Shown: positions 1 through 8,955 of the stretch, in pieces
How positions within the stretch are numbered: position 1 is the first letter of the stretch
Layout of the letters: the number at the start of each line of letters is the position of its first letter
NCBI GenBank assembly: GCA_017429205.1
Contig: JAFRPH010000029.1
Coordinates: 1 to 64,000, forward strand
Source: Bacteroidales bacterium
GTDB taxonomy: Bacteria; Bacteroidota; Bacteroidia; Bacteroidales; UBA932
Direction: 5' to 3'
Length of the DNA stretch: 64,000 nt
The notes under the pieces: model-generated
Database searches by the model: none
The model's input: the letters and a program-made list of their open reading frames with translations, nothing else
Told to the model about the DNA's origin: nothing
Position numbers and translations under genes: made by a program

Positions 1-977
1 ACGACGGTCTTGGCGTTCTCCTTGATGGTCTTGTTGGGGATATATTCTATGGAGCCATTAATGACGTCGCGCTTGGTCAAACGCATCATATCTCCGACAC
101 GGCAGCCAATGTTGCATTGGAAAACAAAGATGTCGCGCTGCATTTCCAGCGACGGGCTATCGGAGAAGTCGGCGGCATAGATCTGTTTCAGTTCGTCTTT
201 CGTAAAGTAGATGGGCGTTCCGTATTGTTCACCTTCCCCTTTTTCGAAACCGATGAAAGGATTCTTTTTCAGAAATCCTTCCTTTTCGCACCAGTTGAAG
301 AATGCGCGGAGCTTCTTGATGATGCCTGTCACCGTGTTGCCGCCACGTTCCTGTATGGTCCGGGTTTCCGGCTGTGCTTCAAGAATTCCAGGGTAGTCCT
401 TGACGATCTGGTGCTCATTGACGATATAATCATAGATGTCGTTCAGGTCTTCCGTGGTGATTGCCTTGACATCAAACACGTATTTCGACTGGCGGGGCTG
501 GGAGAGTCGGACATATTCCTCATAACGGAGAAGGGTCCGCTTGAGGACGTGGTAATGCTTGGTTCTGGATATCTGGGGATCCCGGCCTTCAAGGAACTTG
601 TCAAACAATTTTTCCAAGGAAGCCTCATTCTTCTTGCGGCGCTTGGGTCCTCGTTCCTTTCCGGCGTAGTAATCCTGAAGCGTCTTCTCCAGCCAGCCCT
701 TCTTTATCTTGCCCCTTTCGTGATCTTCCGTGTAGGCTTTCCGGACATAGGTCCTTAACTTCTCTATCTCATCATCGACCTTCTTCCGGTCCTCATCAGA
801 GCATACCACCCGCTTCTTTATCCCTTCGTTTTTGGGATCCCAGAAATCAGGGCGAACTAGAATCTGGGTTCGATTCCTGAACAGCCACTCACGACCATCC
901 ACGAGACGGATGTAAACAGGCACCTCTTCTTCGGTTTTGGCAGACTTTGTAGTCCTTATCTGAAAGGCAATTGTCAT
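1..977 (-). CDS. Tyrosine-type site-specific recombinase (integrase), 3' end cut off by window edge
   Basis: A tyrosine recombinase that would catalyse excision and integration of a mobile element. Only the first 325 codons are in the window. The frame opens at ATG 977-975 and stays open to base 1. The N-terminus (MTIAFQIRTTKSAKTEEEVP) looks like the arm-binding segment of Bacteroidota integrases. Near the edge the frame reads NIGCRVGDMMRLTKRDV, which fits the box containing catalytic Arg I, followed by TIKENAKTVV, which fits the catalytic Lys strand. The HxxR and Tyr motifs lie outside. A consensus promoter sits just upstream. The gene points away from the tRNA-like attachment core at 1175-1198, the usual layout for an int gene next to its att site. 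It is visibly AT-richer than the genes after 2276. The family call is firm, but the element it belongs to is not visible. Confidence 0.9.
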   Translation of the reverse strand, partial: MTIAFQIRTTKSAKTEEEVPVYIRLVDGREWLFRNRTQILVRPDFWDPKNEGIKKRVVCSDEDRKKVDDEIEKLRTYVRKAYTEDHERGKIKKGWLEKTLQDYYAGKERGPKRRKKNEASLEKLFDKFLEGRDPQISRTKHYHVLKRTLLRYEEYVRLSQPRQSKYVFDVKAITTEDLNDIYDYIVNEHQIVKDYPGILEAQPETRTIQERGGNTVTGIIKKLRAFFNWCEKEGFLKKNPFIGFEKGEGEQYGTPIYFTKDELKQIYAADFSDSPSLEMQRDIFVFQCNIGCRVGDMMRLTKRDVINGSIEYIPNKTIKENAKTV

Positions 978-998
978 AGTTTTTCCCTATATTTGTCA

Positions 999-1029
999 CA
1001 AAGATAGCACCTTTATTTTACTTGGCAAA
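999..1029 (-). promoter_or_regulatory. Promoter of the integrase gene
   Basis: The minus strand carries TTTG (1029-1026), 19 bases, then TATCTTTG (1006-999). This matches the Bacteroides TTTG-N19-TAnnTTTG promoter exactly. It lies 22 bases before the integrase ATG. The -33 box overlaps the first of two tandem 11-base repeats (1022-1043), so a protein bound to those repeats could block it. Confidence 0.75.
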
Positions 1030-1043
1030 CATTTGGCAAACAT
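1022..1043. repeat. Two perfect tandem 11-base repeats next to the integrase promoter
   Basis: TTGGCAAACAT occurs at 1022-1032 and again at 1033-1043 with no gap. One repeat per helical turn between int and the att core is what integrase arm-type sites or an excisionase/repressor site would look like. The function is inferred. Confidence 0.55.
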
Positions 1044-1053
1044 CTAGGTAACA

Positions 1054-1198
1054 TTCAATACCGGACAGGGGCACGAATTACTGCCAGCATATAGGATATA
1101 TTATTGATAATCAGTATATACGATATTTTAGGACATTGGTAAACCGCAGTAAGATTGAGTATCTTGAAGTATTTTTCAAATCCCGCCCGGGGCACGAA
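1054..1198 (+). other. Putative attachment region: 3'-tRNA-like core (1175-1198) and degenerate second copy (1054-1077)
   Basis: At 1175 the plus strand reads TTCAAATCCCGCCCGGGGCA followed by CGAA. It parses as tRNA 3' geometry: T-loop TTCAAAT, 5-base T-stem half CCCGC, 7-base acceptor half CCGGGGC and discriminator A. The bases before it do not supply the 5' T-stem GCGGG, so only the 3' end of a tRNA is present, as expected at one junction of an element integrated into a tRNA gene. A copy at 1054-1077 matches 19 of 24 positions. The identity of the tRNA cannot be read from this fragment. Confidence 0.55.
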
Positions 1199-1226
1199 AG
1201 GATGTCATTCTATGGCATCCTTTTTC
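1197..1226 (+). terminator. Terminator downstream of the tRNA-like fragment
   Basis: A 12-base-pair hairpin (1197-1208 with 1212-1223, one G-T pair, loop TCT) is followed by T's on the plus strand. No plus-strand protein gene ends here. The simplest reading is the native terminator of the tRNA gene whose 3' end is at 1175-1198. Confidence 0.65.
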
Positions 1227-1260
1227 TGTTGAATTCGCCTATTGCACTTCAAATGAGAAT

Positions 1261-2088
1261 TCACTGATTCAGCAGGCTGTCCAGTCGCCGGGCATAGTCC
1301 AGGTTGGCGTCGATGGAGTCCTTGTCCGGATAAGGCTTCACGAATACGGAATAGTCCGGCTCGGGATCTTCCTCGATGCCGACATCGGCACGGGCATCTG
1401 TAAACGCCAGCACTTCTTTCTCGGAAATGCCCATCAGTTTCATATTCTGGCGGTTCATACGCCGCAGAATGTCTGAACAGTAAGCGAGCCAGGCCTTTTG
1501 CGAGTTAGGCACTTGCAGTTGTCGCCGTACTTGCTCGTCCCTGAGCAGCTTCTCCGTAAAGCATGAGCCGGGATAATCCGAATAATGACGAAAGATTCGC
1601 TCCAGATGTCCGGCATATTCGAGCGCATCCTTGTTATTTTTCTCTTCGAACCAGTTCATCTGGGAGAAACAGGCGCCCACGTTGTCCACGAACCGAAAAT
1701 TCCCCAGGTTCTTCCAAGTGTCTATGTTGCTGCTGAAGATGGTTTCGGCCGTATTGTCGTGGCGAATGATCGGTGCTTGGAAAACCTCTTGGACCGCTTC
1801 TTCAAAGGGGTCGTCACCCAGACGGGCCACTTCGTCTATCGGCAGCCGGAGCAGCCAGACGGCGACACTGTCCATCCGGTCCCAGTCTTTCGCCGATTCA
1901 TCCAGGTTCCGGGCAAACGATTCGATGCTGCTCATGACCATCAAGGCCGTGAGCCTGCGCTCTTTTTTCTGGTTGTTCCGTTCAACCAGTTTGCCTGTGC
2001 CGAAGGTCAAGACGATAGAAACGGTCGTGGCAAGGATGGCGACCACAAAATCCTTCCACCAGTTCCTGTCAAAGAATTTGTTAGGCAT
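1261..2088 (-). CDS. Membrane-anchored protein of unknown function
   Basis: A 275-residue protein with a short cytoplasmic start, one membrane segment (about residues 12-31, VVAILATTVSIVLTFGTGKL) and a long charged remainder that looks mostly helical (WDRMDSVAVWLLRLPIDEVA, LEYAGHLERIFRHYSDYP). I recognise no enzymatic motif. It stands alone, with its own -7 box upstream and the element junction downstream. Its base composition is between that of the integrase and the GC-rich core genes. It could be a resident gene next to the tRNA site or cargo of an older element. The coding call is supported by a consistent frame and a typical membrane-anchor start. Confidence 0.75.
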   Translation of the reverse strand: MPNKFFDRNWWKDFVVAILATTVSIVLTFGTGKLVERNNQKKERRLTALMVMSSIESFARNLDESAKDWDRMDSVAVWLLRLPIDEVARLGDDPFEEAVQEVFQAPIIRHDNTAETIFSSNIDTWKNLGNFRFVDNVGACFSQMNWFEEKNNKDALEYAGHLERIFRHYSDYPGSCFTEKLLRDEQVRRQLQVPNSQKAWLAYCSDILRRMNRQNMKLMGISEKEVLAFTDARADVGIEEDPEPDYSVFVKPYPDKDSIDANLDYARRLDSLLNQ

Positions 2089-2115
2089 AGTTTATCACTC
2101 GATTTATCGAACTTT

Positions 2116-2123
2116 CAAAGATA
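2116..2123 (-). promoter_or_regulatory. -7 box for the membrane protein at 1261-2088
   Basis: TATCTTTG on the minus strand 28 bases before the ATG. No good -33 match lies at the usual distance. Confidence 0.5.
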
Positions 2124-2222
2124 ACCATTTTTTGGAAGACTGATCCGCGGGAGACCGCGGCTTCGAATGGAGGCTTGCGGCCACTAGTCGGACCAAATTT
2201 ATTGAAATTTTAGCAACAATTA

Positions 2223-2252
2223 TTGTTTTTCAATAAATAATATCTATCTTTG
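2223..2252 (+). promoter_or_regulatory. Promoter of the hydrolase/transglutaminase-like pair
   Basis: TTG (2223-2225) is followed by 19 bases and then TATCTTTG (2245-2252). The leader to the ATG at 2276 is about 20 bases. Confidence 0.65.
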
Positions 2253-2275
2253 CTCCAGCACCCAATTATTCTGCC

Positions 2276-3568
2276 ATGAAAAAGATCCTTGCTGCCGCTG
2301 TTCTGCTGCTCTCCGCCGCGTTCCTGGCGAACGCGCAGACGGGGAACTGGTCGGGGAAACTGGATGTCCAGGGCACCCCCCTCACCATCGTGTTCCACCT
2401 GGATGGAGACGAACCTACCCTGGATTCTCCAGACCAGGCGGCGCAGGGTATACCCGTCCAGATCGAAAGGACGGCCGTCGGAGGCATCACCATCAAGATT
2501 CCCGCCCTGATGGCCTCCTATGAAGGTCTCTGGGCGGGCAAGCAGATTCTGGGCACGTTCAAGCAGGGGGGCCTGTCTTTCCCCTTGGCCTTGACTCCGG
2601 AAAAGAAACTGAACCGGCCCCAGACCCCGATAGGTCCCTTCCCTTACACCGAAGAGGAGGTCACCTTCACCAACGGCGAGGCCAAATTGGCCGGAACCCT
2701 CGTCCTGCCGGAAGGTTACACGCGCAAGACGCCCGTCCTCATCATGGTCACCGGCAGCGGGCAGGAGGATCGCAACGAGGAAATCTTTGAACACAAGCCC
2801 TTTGCAGTCATTGCCGATGCCCTCGCGCGGGCCGGCATCGCCACGCTCCGCTGCGACGACCGCGGCGTGGGAGGATCGACCGGAGACGTGATGGAAGCCA
2901 CCACCATCGACTTCAAGGAGGACGCCCTCACCGGCATCAAACTGCTGCGGGAACGCTTCGACAAGGTGGGCGTCATCGGCCACAGCGAAGGCGGCACCAT
3001 CGCCCTGATGCTGGCGGCGGAAGGGCAGGCCGATTTCATCATCAGCCTGGCTGGCATGGTCGTCTCCGGTATCGAACTGCTCGTCGCGCAGAGCCGGACC
3101 GCCCTCGAAGCGGCCGGATATCCGGAAGAACAGATTGAAACCGTCTGCAAAGCCATCGGCGAGGCCGCCTATGTGCGTGTCCACGGCGGCAGGATGCCTT
3201 TCCCGGACGAACTCGACGTCCCGGATGCGCTGAAGCAGGTCTATCAAAGCGTTATGATACAGATTCAGACGCCGTGGATGCGGAAACTGCTCTCACTGGA
3301 CATGCGCCCGAAACTGGGCGGCATTACCTGCCCCGTGCTGGCCTTGAATGGCACGAAGGACATCCAGGTGGATTACGAAAGCAACCTCGGCGCGCTGCGC
3401 GAAGGTCTTCCCGTCTCTCCCAAGAACAGGATCGAAGCCATCGACGGTGTCAACCACCTCTTCCAGCACTGCACCACCGGGGCTGTCACGGAATACCGCA
3501 ACATCGAAGAAACCTTCGCTCCCGAGGTCCTGGAGCTTATGATTCAGTGGATGACCCAGTTCAAATAA
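2276..3568 (+). CDS. Secreted alpha/beta hydrolase (serine peptidase/esterase type)
   Basis: A 430-residue exported hydrolase. A signal peptide ends at about residue 20 (ANAQ). Residues 21-120 form a beta-rich N-terminal region common in Bacteroidota secreted hydrolases. The alpha/beta fold begins near 130. The nucleophile elbow is GHSEGG (Ser237), the acid is likely Asp362 (NGTKD) and the base His394 (GVNH). The family includes acylaminoacyl-peptidase-like and esterase enzymes, so the substrate cannot be fixed. It is followed after 6 bases by a transglutaminase-like gene, with one terminator after both, so the two are probably co-transcribed. Confidence 0.88.
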   Translation: MKKILAAAVLLLSAAFLANAQTGNWSGKLDVQGTPLTIVFHLDGDEPTLDSPDQAAQGIPVQIERTAVGGITIKIPALMASYEGLWAGKQILGTFKQGGLSFPLALTPEKKLNRPQTPIGPFPYTEEEVTFTNGEAKLAGTLVLPEGYTRKTPVLIMVTGSGQEDRNEEIFEHKPFAVIADALARAGIATLRCDDRGVGGSTGDVMEATTIDFKEDALTGIKLLRERFDKVGVIGHSEGGTIALMLAAEGQADFIISLAGMVVSGIELLVAQSRTALEAAGYPEEQIETVCKAIGEAAYVRVHGGRMPFPDELDVPDALKQVYQSVMIQIQTPWMRKLLSLDMRPKLGGITCPVLALNGTKDIQVDYESNLGALREGLPVSPKNRIEAIDGVNHLFQHCTTGAVTEYRNIEETFAPEVLELMIQWMTQFK

Positions 3569-3574
3569 ACGCCC

Positions 3575-4480
3575 ATGAAAAAGCTTTTCAACATCTTCCG
3601 GAACATCTTCGCCATCCTGGGCGTTCTGTTCGTCGCCCTCGTCGTCTATGCCGTGGCAGAAGATCTGGAGGTAAACATCGACCGGTCCTATCAATCCAGT
3701 CTCGACGGATTCCTCCGTTCGCTCAAGAAATCCAGGCCGTATGTCCATGATACCTTGACTTTCCACATCCAGTCCGTCCCGGATTCCGCCAAGGCGGCGA
3801 AGATACGCGAATACTTCCAGCTCGACACGCTGTATGACGCCTCCGCATCGACGTGGGAAAAGACGCTCGCCATCGCCGGGTTCGTCGCCCGGAACATTCC
3901 GCACGCCAACCAGCAGATGCAACCGCGAAGCCGGAACGCCATCGACCTGTGGGAGTTCACCCGGACGGTCGAACCGGGCTTCAACTGCCGTCTGCACAGC
4001 ATCCTGACCTTCGAGCTGCTGACGTCCGTCGGAATCGACGCCACCTTTATCACCTGCCTGCCCAAGAAGGAGGACGGGGATTGTCACGTCGTCAACCAGG
4101 TATGGATTCCCGAACTGGAGAAATGGGTGATGGTCGATTCGGACTCCGGCGGTTACTGCGCGACGGACGGGGATGGAAATCTCCTTTCGCTCCAGGAAAT
4201 CCGCGAAAGATACATCTCGGGCGAGCCGATTGTCTACCATCCCGGATTCGGTACCGCCCAGGAGAGCCTGGGGAGCGATCACTACTGCTATATGGCCAAG
4301 AATACCTACTGGTTCTCCGCCTGGGAGGACATCCACTATGGCCAGGAGGCCGGAAACGGGCAAGGGGCCCGGTATTTCAACCTGGTCCCCGCCGGGTATA
4401 AGCCCTACAATTATAAGAAAGGCGACCTCCTGACCTCCGATGCCGACCAGTTCTGGGCTGCGCCGAAAAAGAGCATTTAG
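3575..4480 (+). CDS. Membrane-anchored transglutaminase-like protein
   Basis: A 301-residue protein with a membrane anchor or signal at residues 8-28. The core resembles the transglutaminase/cysteine protease fold. Cys138 lies in FNCRLHS, His171 in CHVVNQVW, and Asp188 in WVMVDSD, in the Cys-His-Asp order of that superfamily. In bacteria these domains may be peptidases or cross-linking enzymes, or may have lost activity. It probably acts in the periplasm. It sits 6 bases after the alpha/beta hydrolase. Confidence 0.8.
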   Translation: MKKLFNIFRNIFAILGVLFVALVVYAVAEDLEVNIDRSYQSSLDGFLRSLKKSRPYVHDTLTFHIQSVPDSAKAAKIREYFQLDTLYDASASTWEKTLAIAGFVARNIPHANQQMQPRSRNAIDLWEFTRTVEPGFNCRLHSILTFELLTSVGIDATFITCLPKKEDGDCHVVNQVWIPELEKWVMVDSDSGGYCATDGDGNLLSLQEIRERYISGEPIVYHPGFGTAQESLGSDHYCYMAKNTYWFSAWEDIHYGQEAGNGQGARYFNLVPAGYKPYNYKKGDLLTSDADQFWAAPKKSI

Positions 4481-4497
4481 GTCGCACGGAATACACG

Positions 4498-4535
4498 AAA
4501 GGAGCCGACTCGTCCTGAGCCGGCTCCTTTTGTTT
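4498..4535 (+). terminator. Intrinsic terminator after the transglutaminase-like gene
   Basis: The stem AAAGGAGCCG pairs with CGGCTCCTTT across an 11-13 base loop, then TTTTGTTT. It also lies downstream of pntB on the other strand and may serve both. Confidence 0.75.
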
Positions 4536-4552
4536 CGTGCTTAAAGGATGCT

Positions 4553-6055
<1,503 letters not shown>

Positions 6056-6058
6056 CCC

Positions 6059-6355
6059 CTACTTCTTTCTCTTGTCGAACATCTTCAGCATCCGGTGCGT
6101 CACGCCGAAGCCGCCGAACACATTGACCGCCGCCAGCACGATGGCGAGGCCGCCGGCGAGCTGGGCCCAGACGCCGTCCCCGGCGAGGAAAGCGACGCCC
6201 GTCGCCACGATGGCGCCGACAATCGTCACCCCGGACAGGGCGTTCATCCCGGACATCAGCGGCGTATGGAGCAAGCTGGGCACGGTCCTGATGATGAAAT
6301 ACCCCAGGACCGCGCTCACGACAAAGACTGCGACGAGGATCAGCGGGTGTATCAT
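6059..6355 (-). CDS. pntA2: NAD(P) transhydrogenase subunit alpha, membrane part (alpha 2)
   Basis: A 98-residue protein with three membrane segments that matches the C-terminal domain II part of PntA in species where the alpha subunit is split. The conserved PSLLHTPLMSGMNALSGVTI loop is present. I chose the ATG at 6355-6353 because it overlaps the stop of the upstream gene as ATGA, giving translational coupling; the frame is open upstream but those residues do not resemble the family. Together with its neighbours it forms the split PntAA-PntAB-PntB complex in the inner membrane. Confidence 0.92.
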   Translation of the reverse strand: MIHPLILVAVFVVSAVLGYFIIRTVPSLLHTPLMSGMNALSGVTIVGAIVATGVAFLAGDGVWAQLAGGLAIVLAAVNVFGGFGVTHRMLKMFDKRKK

Positions 6356-7509
6356 AAGCCCATGGCCTCGCGGGCGCCCTGATGGACCAGCTGGCCGTCG
6401 ATGCACACCAGCGACTTCTGGACGATCTCGTCGTCGCGGTCGAGCACGAACTTGCCGTCCTTGACCAGGTAGCGCACGAGGTTGTAGAGGTTGTTGGAGA
6501 ACATCCAGGTGGAGCTCGTCGGCAGGAGGCCGGGGATGTTCTTCACCCCCATCAGCGTCACGCCGTACTTGGTCTCGATGCCGCCCTTCGGGGTGAGCTC
6601 GCAGTTGCCGCCCTGGTCAATGGAGATGTCCACGATGACGGACCCCTTCTTCATGCCCTTCACCATCTCTTCCGTGATGATGATCGGGGCGATCTTGCCG
6701 GGGATGAGGGCGGAGCAGAAGACGATGTCCATCTCCTGGATGGTCGCCTTCAGGGCTTCCTGCTCCTGGATGAGGACGTCGGCCGGCAGCCGGTTGGCAT
6801 AGCCGCCTTCGGCGATGGCCAGCTCCGGCGGAACGGTGGTGTCGACCACCTTCGCGCCCAGGGACATCGCGTTTTCGGAGGCCATGGGGCGGATATCGGC
6901 CGCATAGGTGATCGCGCCGAGGCGCTTGGCGGTCGCGAGGGCCTGCAGGCCGGCGACGCCCACGCCGATGACCATCACCTTGGCCGGCTTGATCTGGCCG
7001 ACGGCCGTGAACATCTGCGGAACGAAGGTCGTGAGCATATTGGCCGCCATCAGAATGCCCTTGTAGCCGGCGCAGGTGCTCATCGAGGTGAGCGCGTCCA
7101 TGCTCTGGGCGCGGGAAATGCGAGGGATGCCATCCAGGGTGATGGCGGTGACGCCTTTGGCGGAGAGCGCCTTCACCATCTCGTGGTTCACCGGGGACGC
7201 CGGATGGATGAAGGTGATGAGGACCTGGCCCTTGTGCATCATGTCCACTTCGTGCTTGTGCAGGGCCTCGTTCATCAAGGGCTCTTTGACCTTGAGGATC
7301 ATCTCCGCGCGGTCGTAGATTTCCTGCGGGTTGTCGACGATCTTCGCGCCGGCCTTGACGTAGTCCTCGTCGTGATAGAGGGCGCCGTCGCCGGCGTGGC
7401 GCTCCACGAGCACCTCAAAACCGTCCTGAACGAATTTCCCCACCGTTTCGGGTGTGGCGGCTACACGAGCTTCGTCGTGCATGATTTCCTTGGGAATACC
7501 AATGATCAT
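6352..7509 (-). CDS. pntA1: NAD(P) transhydrogenase subunit alpha, NAD-binding part (alpha 1)
   Basis: A 385-residue soluble domain I of transhydrogenase, related to alanine dehydrogenase. It starts MIIGIPKEIMHDEARVAATP, the usual family N-terminus, and has a Rossmann fingerprint VIGVGVAGLQALATAKRLGA. It carries the NAD(H) site that exchanges hydride with PntB. It is the first gene of the operon. It shares ATGA with pntA2. Upstream are citrate synthase and isocitrate dehydrogenase on the same strand, so pyridine nucleotide balance and entry to the TCA branch sit side by side. Confidence 0.95.
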   Translation of the reverse strand: MIIGIPKEIMHDEARVAATPETVGKFVQDGFEVLVERHAGDGALYHDEDYVKAGAKIVDNPQEIYDRAEMILKVKEPLMNEALHKHEVDMMHKGQVLITFIHPASPVNHEMVKALSAKGVTAITLDGIPRISRAQSMDALTSMSTCAGYKGILMAANMLTTFVPQMFTAVGQIKPAKVMVIGVGVAGLQALATAKRLGAITYAADIRPMASENAMSLGAKVVDTTVPPELAIAEGGYANRLPADVLIQEQEALKATIQEMDIVFCSALIPGKIAPIIITEEMVKGMKKGSVIVDISIDQGGNCELTPKGGIETKYGVTLMGVKNIPGLLPTSSTWMFSNNLYNLVRYLVKDGKFVLDRDDEIVQKSLVCIDGQLVHQGAREAMGL

Positions 7510-7611
7510 AGTTACAAGTGTTAGTAATAATGCAGTTAAATGTGCCGTTAAAGTTACACATTTTAACCGTTCGTTGTACTATTTCAACGAAATTATTATT
7601 ACTGACGCTTG
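7510..7611 (-). promoter_or_regulatory. pnt promoter region with a 7-base inverted repeat
   Basis: This 102-base gap is AT-rich. It holds TTCGTTG (7570-7576) and CAACGAA (7585-7591), a perfect inverted repeat with an 8-base spacer. It may be an operator or part of the gltA transcript end. Three TTAA tetramers (7536, 7548, 7563) are unevenly spaced. I do not see a clean TAnnTTTG box. Confidence 0.35.
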
Positions 7612-8955
7612 TTAACGCTTCGAAAGGGACGCGTACGTCCGCTGGCCGGCCACATTCATATAGGCCGGACGGATGATCCGCTTGTCGTCGAAATTCAGTT
7701 CCTCGATCCGATGGGCGCACCAGCCCACGATACGGGACATCGCAAAGATGGGCGTATACAGCTCGCGGGGGATGCCGATCATCTCATAGATGAACCCGGA
7801 GTAGAAGTCCAGGTTGGCGCAGATGGGGCGCGGCGTGTTCCGGCGGGCCCGGATGCACGCGAGGCCGCGCTCCTCGATCTTGCACAGGAACTCGTACTCT
7901 TTCATCCGCCCCTTCTCCTCGGCCAGCTGCCGCGCCTGCTCCTTCAGGTTCACGGCGCGGGGGTCGCTGATGGTGTAGACCGCGTGCCCGAGACCGTAGA
8001 TGAGCCCCGTCTGGTCATACGCCTCCTTGTCCAGCATCCGGTTCAGGTAGCTGTCGATCTCCTCCGTATCGTCCCAGTTCCGGATGACTTCCCGGAGGTG
8101 CTGGAACATGTCGGCCACCATGATGTTGGCCCCGCCGTGGAGACGGCCCTTCAGGGAGCCGATGCCTGCGGCGATGGAAGAATACGTATCCGTCCGAGAG
8201 GAGCTCGTCACGCGGACCGTGAAGGTGGAGTTGTTACCGCCGCCGTGCTCCGCCTGTGTGATCAGGAGAAGGTCCAGCATCCGGGCTTCCAGCGGCGTGA
8301 AATCGCCTTTCAGCAGGTAGAGGAAGTTCTCGGCCAGGGAAAGGTTCTCCTTGGGATGGCGGATATGGAGTCCCCGCCCCTGCACGGAATGCCGGTAGCA
8401 GTTGTAGGCATAGGCGATGATGGTCGGGAACTTCGCGATCAGGTCGATGGACTGGCGCATCAGGTTGTCCCGCGACAGGTCCTCCGGGTTGGCGTCGAAG
8501 GTGTACATCTCCAGGACGCAGCGCGCCAGGATGTTCATGATGTTGGAGCCTTCCAGGTCGATGATATGGACCAGCGAACGGTGGTCCAGGGGCATCTTGG
8601 AATTCAGCAGTTCGCGGAAGGAGTCCAGTTCCTCCCGGTCGGGCAGGTCGCCCGAGAGCAGCAGGTAGGCCACTTCCTCGAACCCCGGCCGCTTCTCCTT
8701 CCGGAGCGGGGCGACGAGTTCGCTCAGTTCATACCCGCGGTAGAAGAGCTTGCCTTCCACCGGCGTCAGGCTGCCATCCTCCTCCCGCCGGTAACCGACC
8801 ACGTTGCCGACATTGGTCAGGCCCACCAGGACACCCGACCCGTCCTCGTTCCGCAAGCCGCGCTTGACGCCGTACTGCGGGAAGAGGGAGCTGTCGATCC
8901 GGCTGGCGGCCTTGACCCGGTCCGCCAGCTTGTATATCAAATAATCCTTGTTCAT
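7612..8955 (-). CDS. gltA: Citrate synthase
   Basis: Condenses acetyl-CoA and oxaloacetate to citrate. It is 447 residues, typical of the type in Bacteroidota. Expected active-site residues are visible: His273 in GRLHGGAN, His324 in GLGHAVYTISDPR and Asp383 in NLDFYSGFIYE, plus His237 in AEHGGGNNSTF. The ATG directly abuts the stop of icd (TAG then ATG, no gap), so the two are one operon making 2-oxoglutarate for glutamate and biosynthesis. No aconitase gene is in the window. Confidence 0.95.
   Translation of the reverse strand: MNKDYLIYKLADRVKAASRIDSSLFPQYGVKRGLRNEDGSGVLVGLTNVGNVVGYRREEDGSLTPVEGKLFYRGYELSELVAPLRKEKRPGFEEVAYLLLSGDLPDREELDSFRELLNSKMPLDHRSLVHIIDLEGSNIMNILARCVLEMYTFDANPEDLSRDNLMRQSIDLIAKFPTIIAYAYNCYRHSVQGRGLHIRHPKENLSLAENFLYLLKGDFTPLEARMLDLLLITQAEHGGGNNSTFTVRVTSSSRTDTYSSIAAGIGSLKGRLHGGANIMVADMFQHLREVIRNWDDTEEIDSYLNRMLDKEAYDQTGLIYGLGHAVYTISDPRAVNLKEQARQLAEEKGRMKEYEFLCKIEERGLACIRARRNTPRPICANLDFYSGFIYEMIGIPRELYTPIFAMSRIVGWCAHRIEELNFDDKRIIRPAYMNVAGQRTYASLSKR

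Noticed and set aside
1175..1198. A complete tRNA gene ending at 1198
   Set aside because: The T-arm 5' half (GCGGG expected) and everything before it are absent, so only a 3' fragment is present.
7536..7566. A fifth TTAA array in front of the pnt operon
   Set aside because: Only three TTAAs, spaced 12 and 15, and no clear -7 box to measure from. It does not fit the phasing of arrays A-D.
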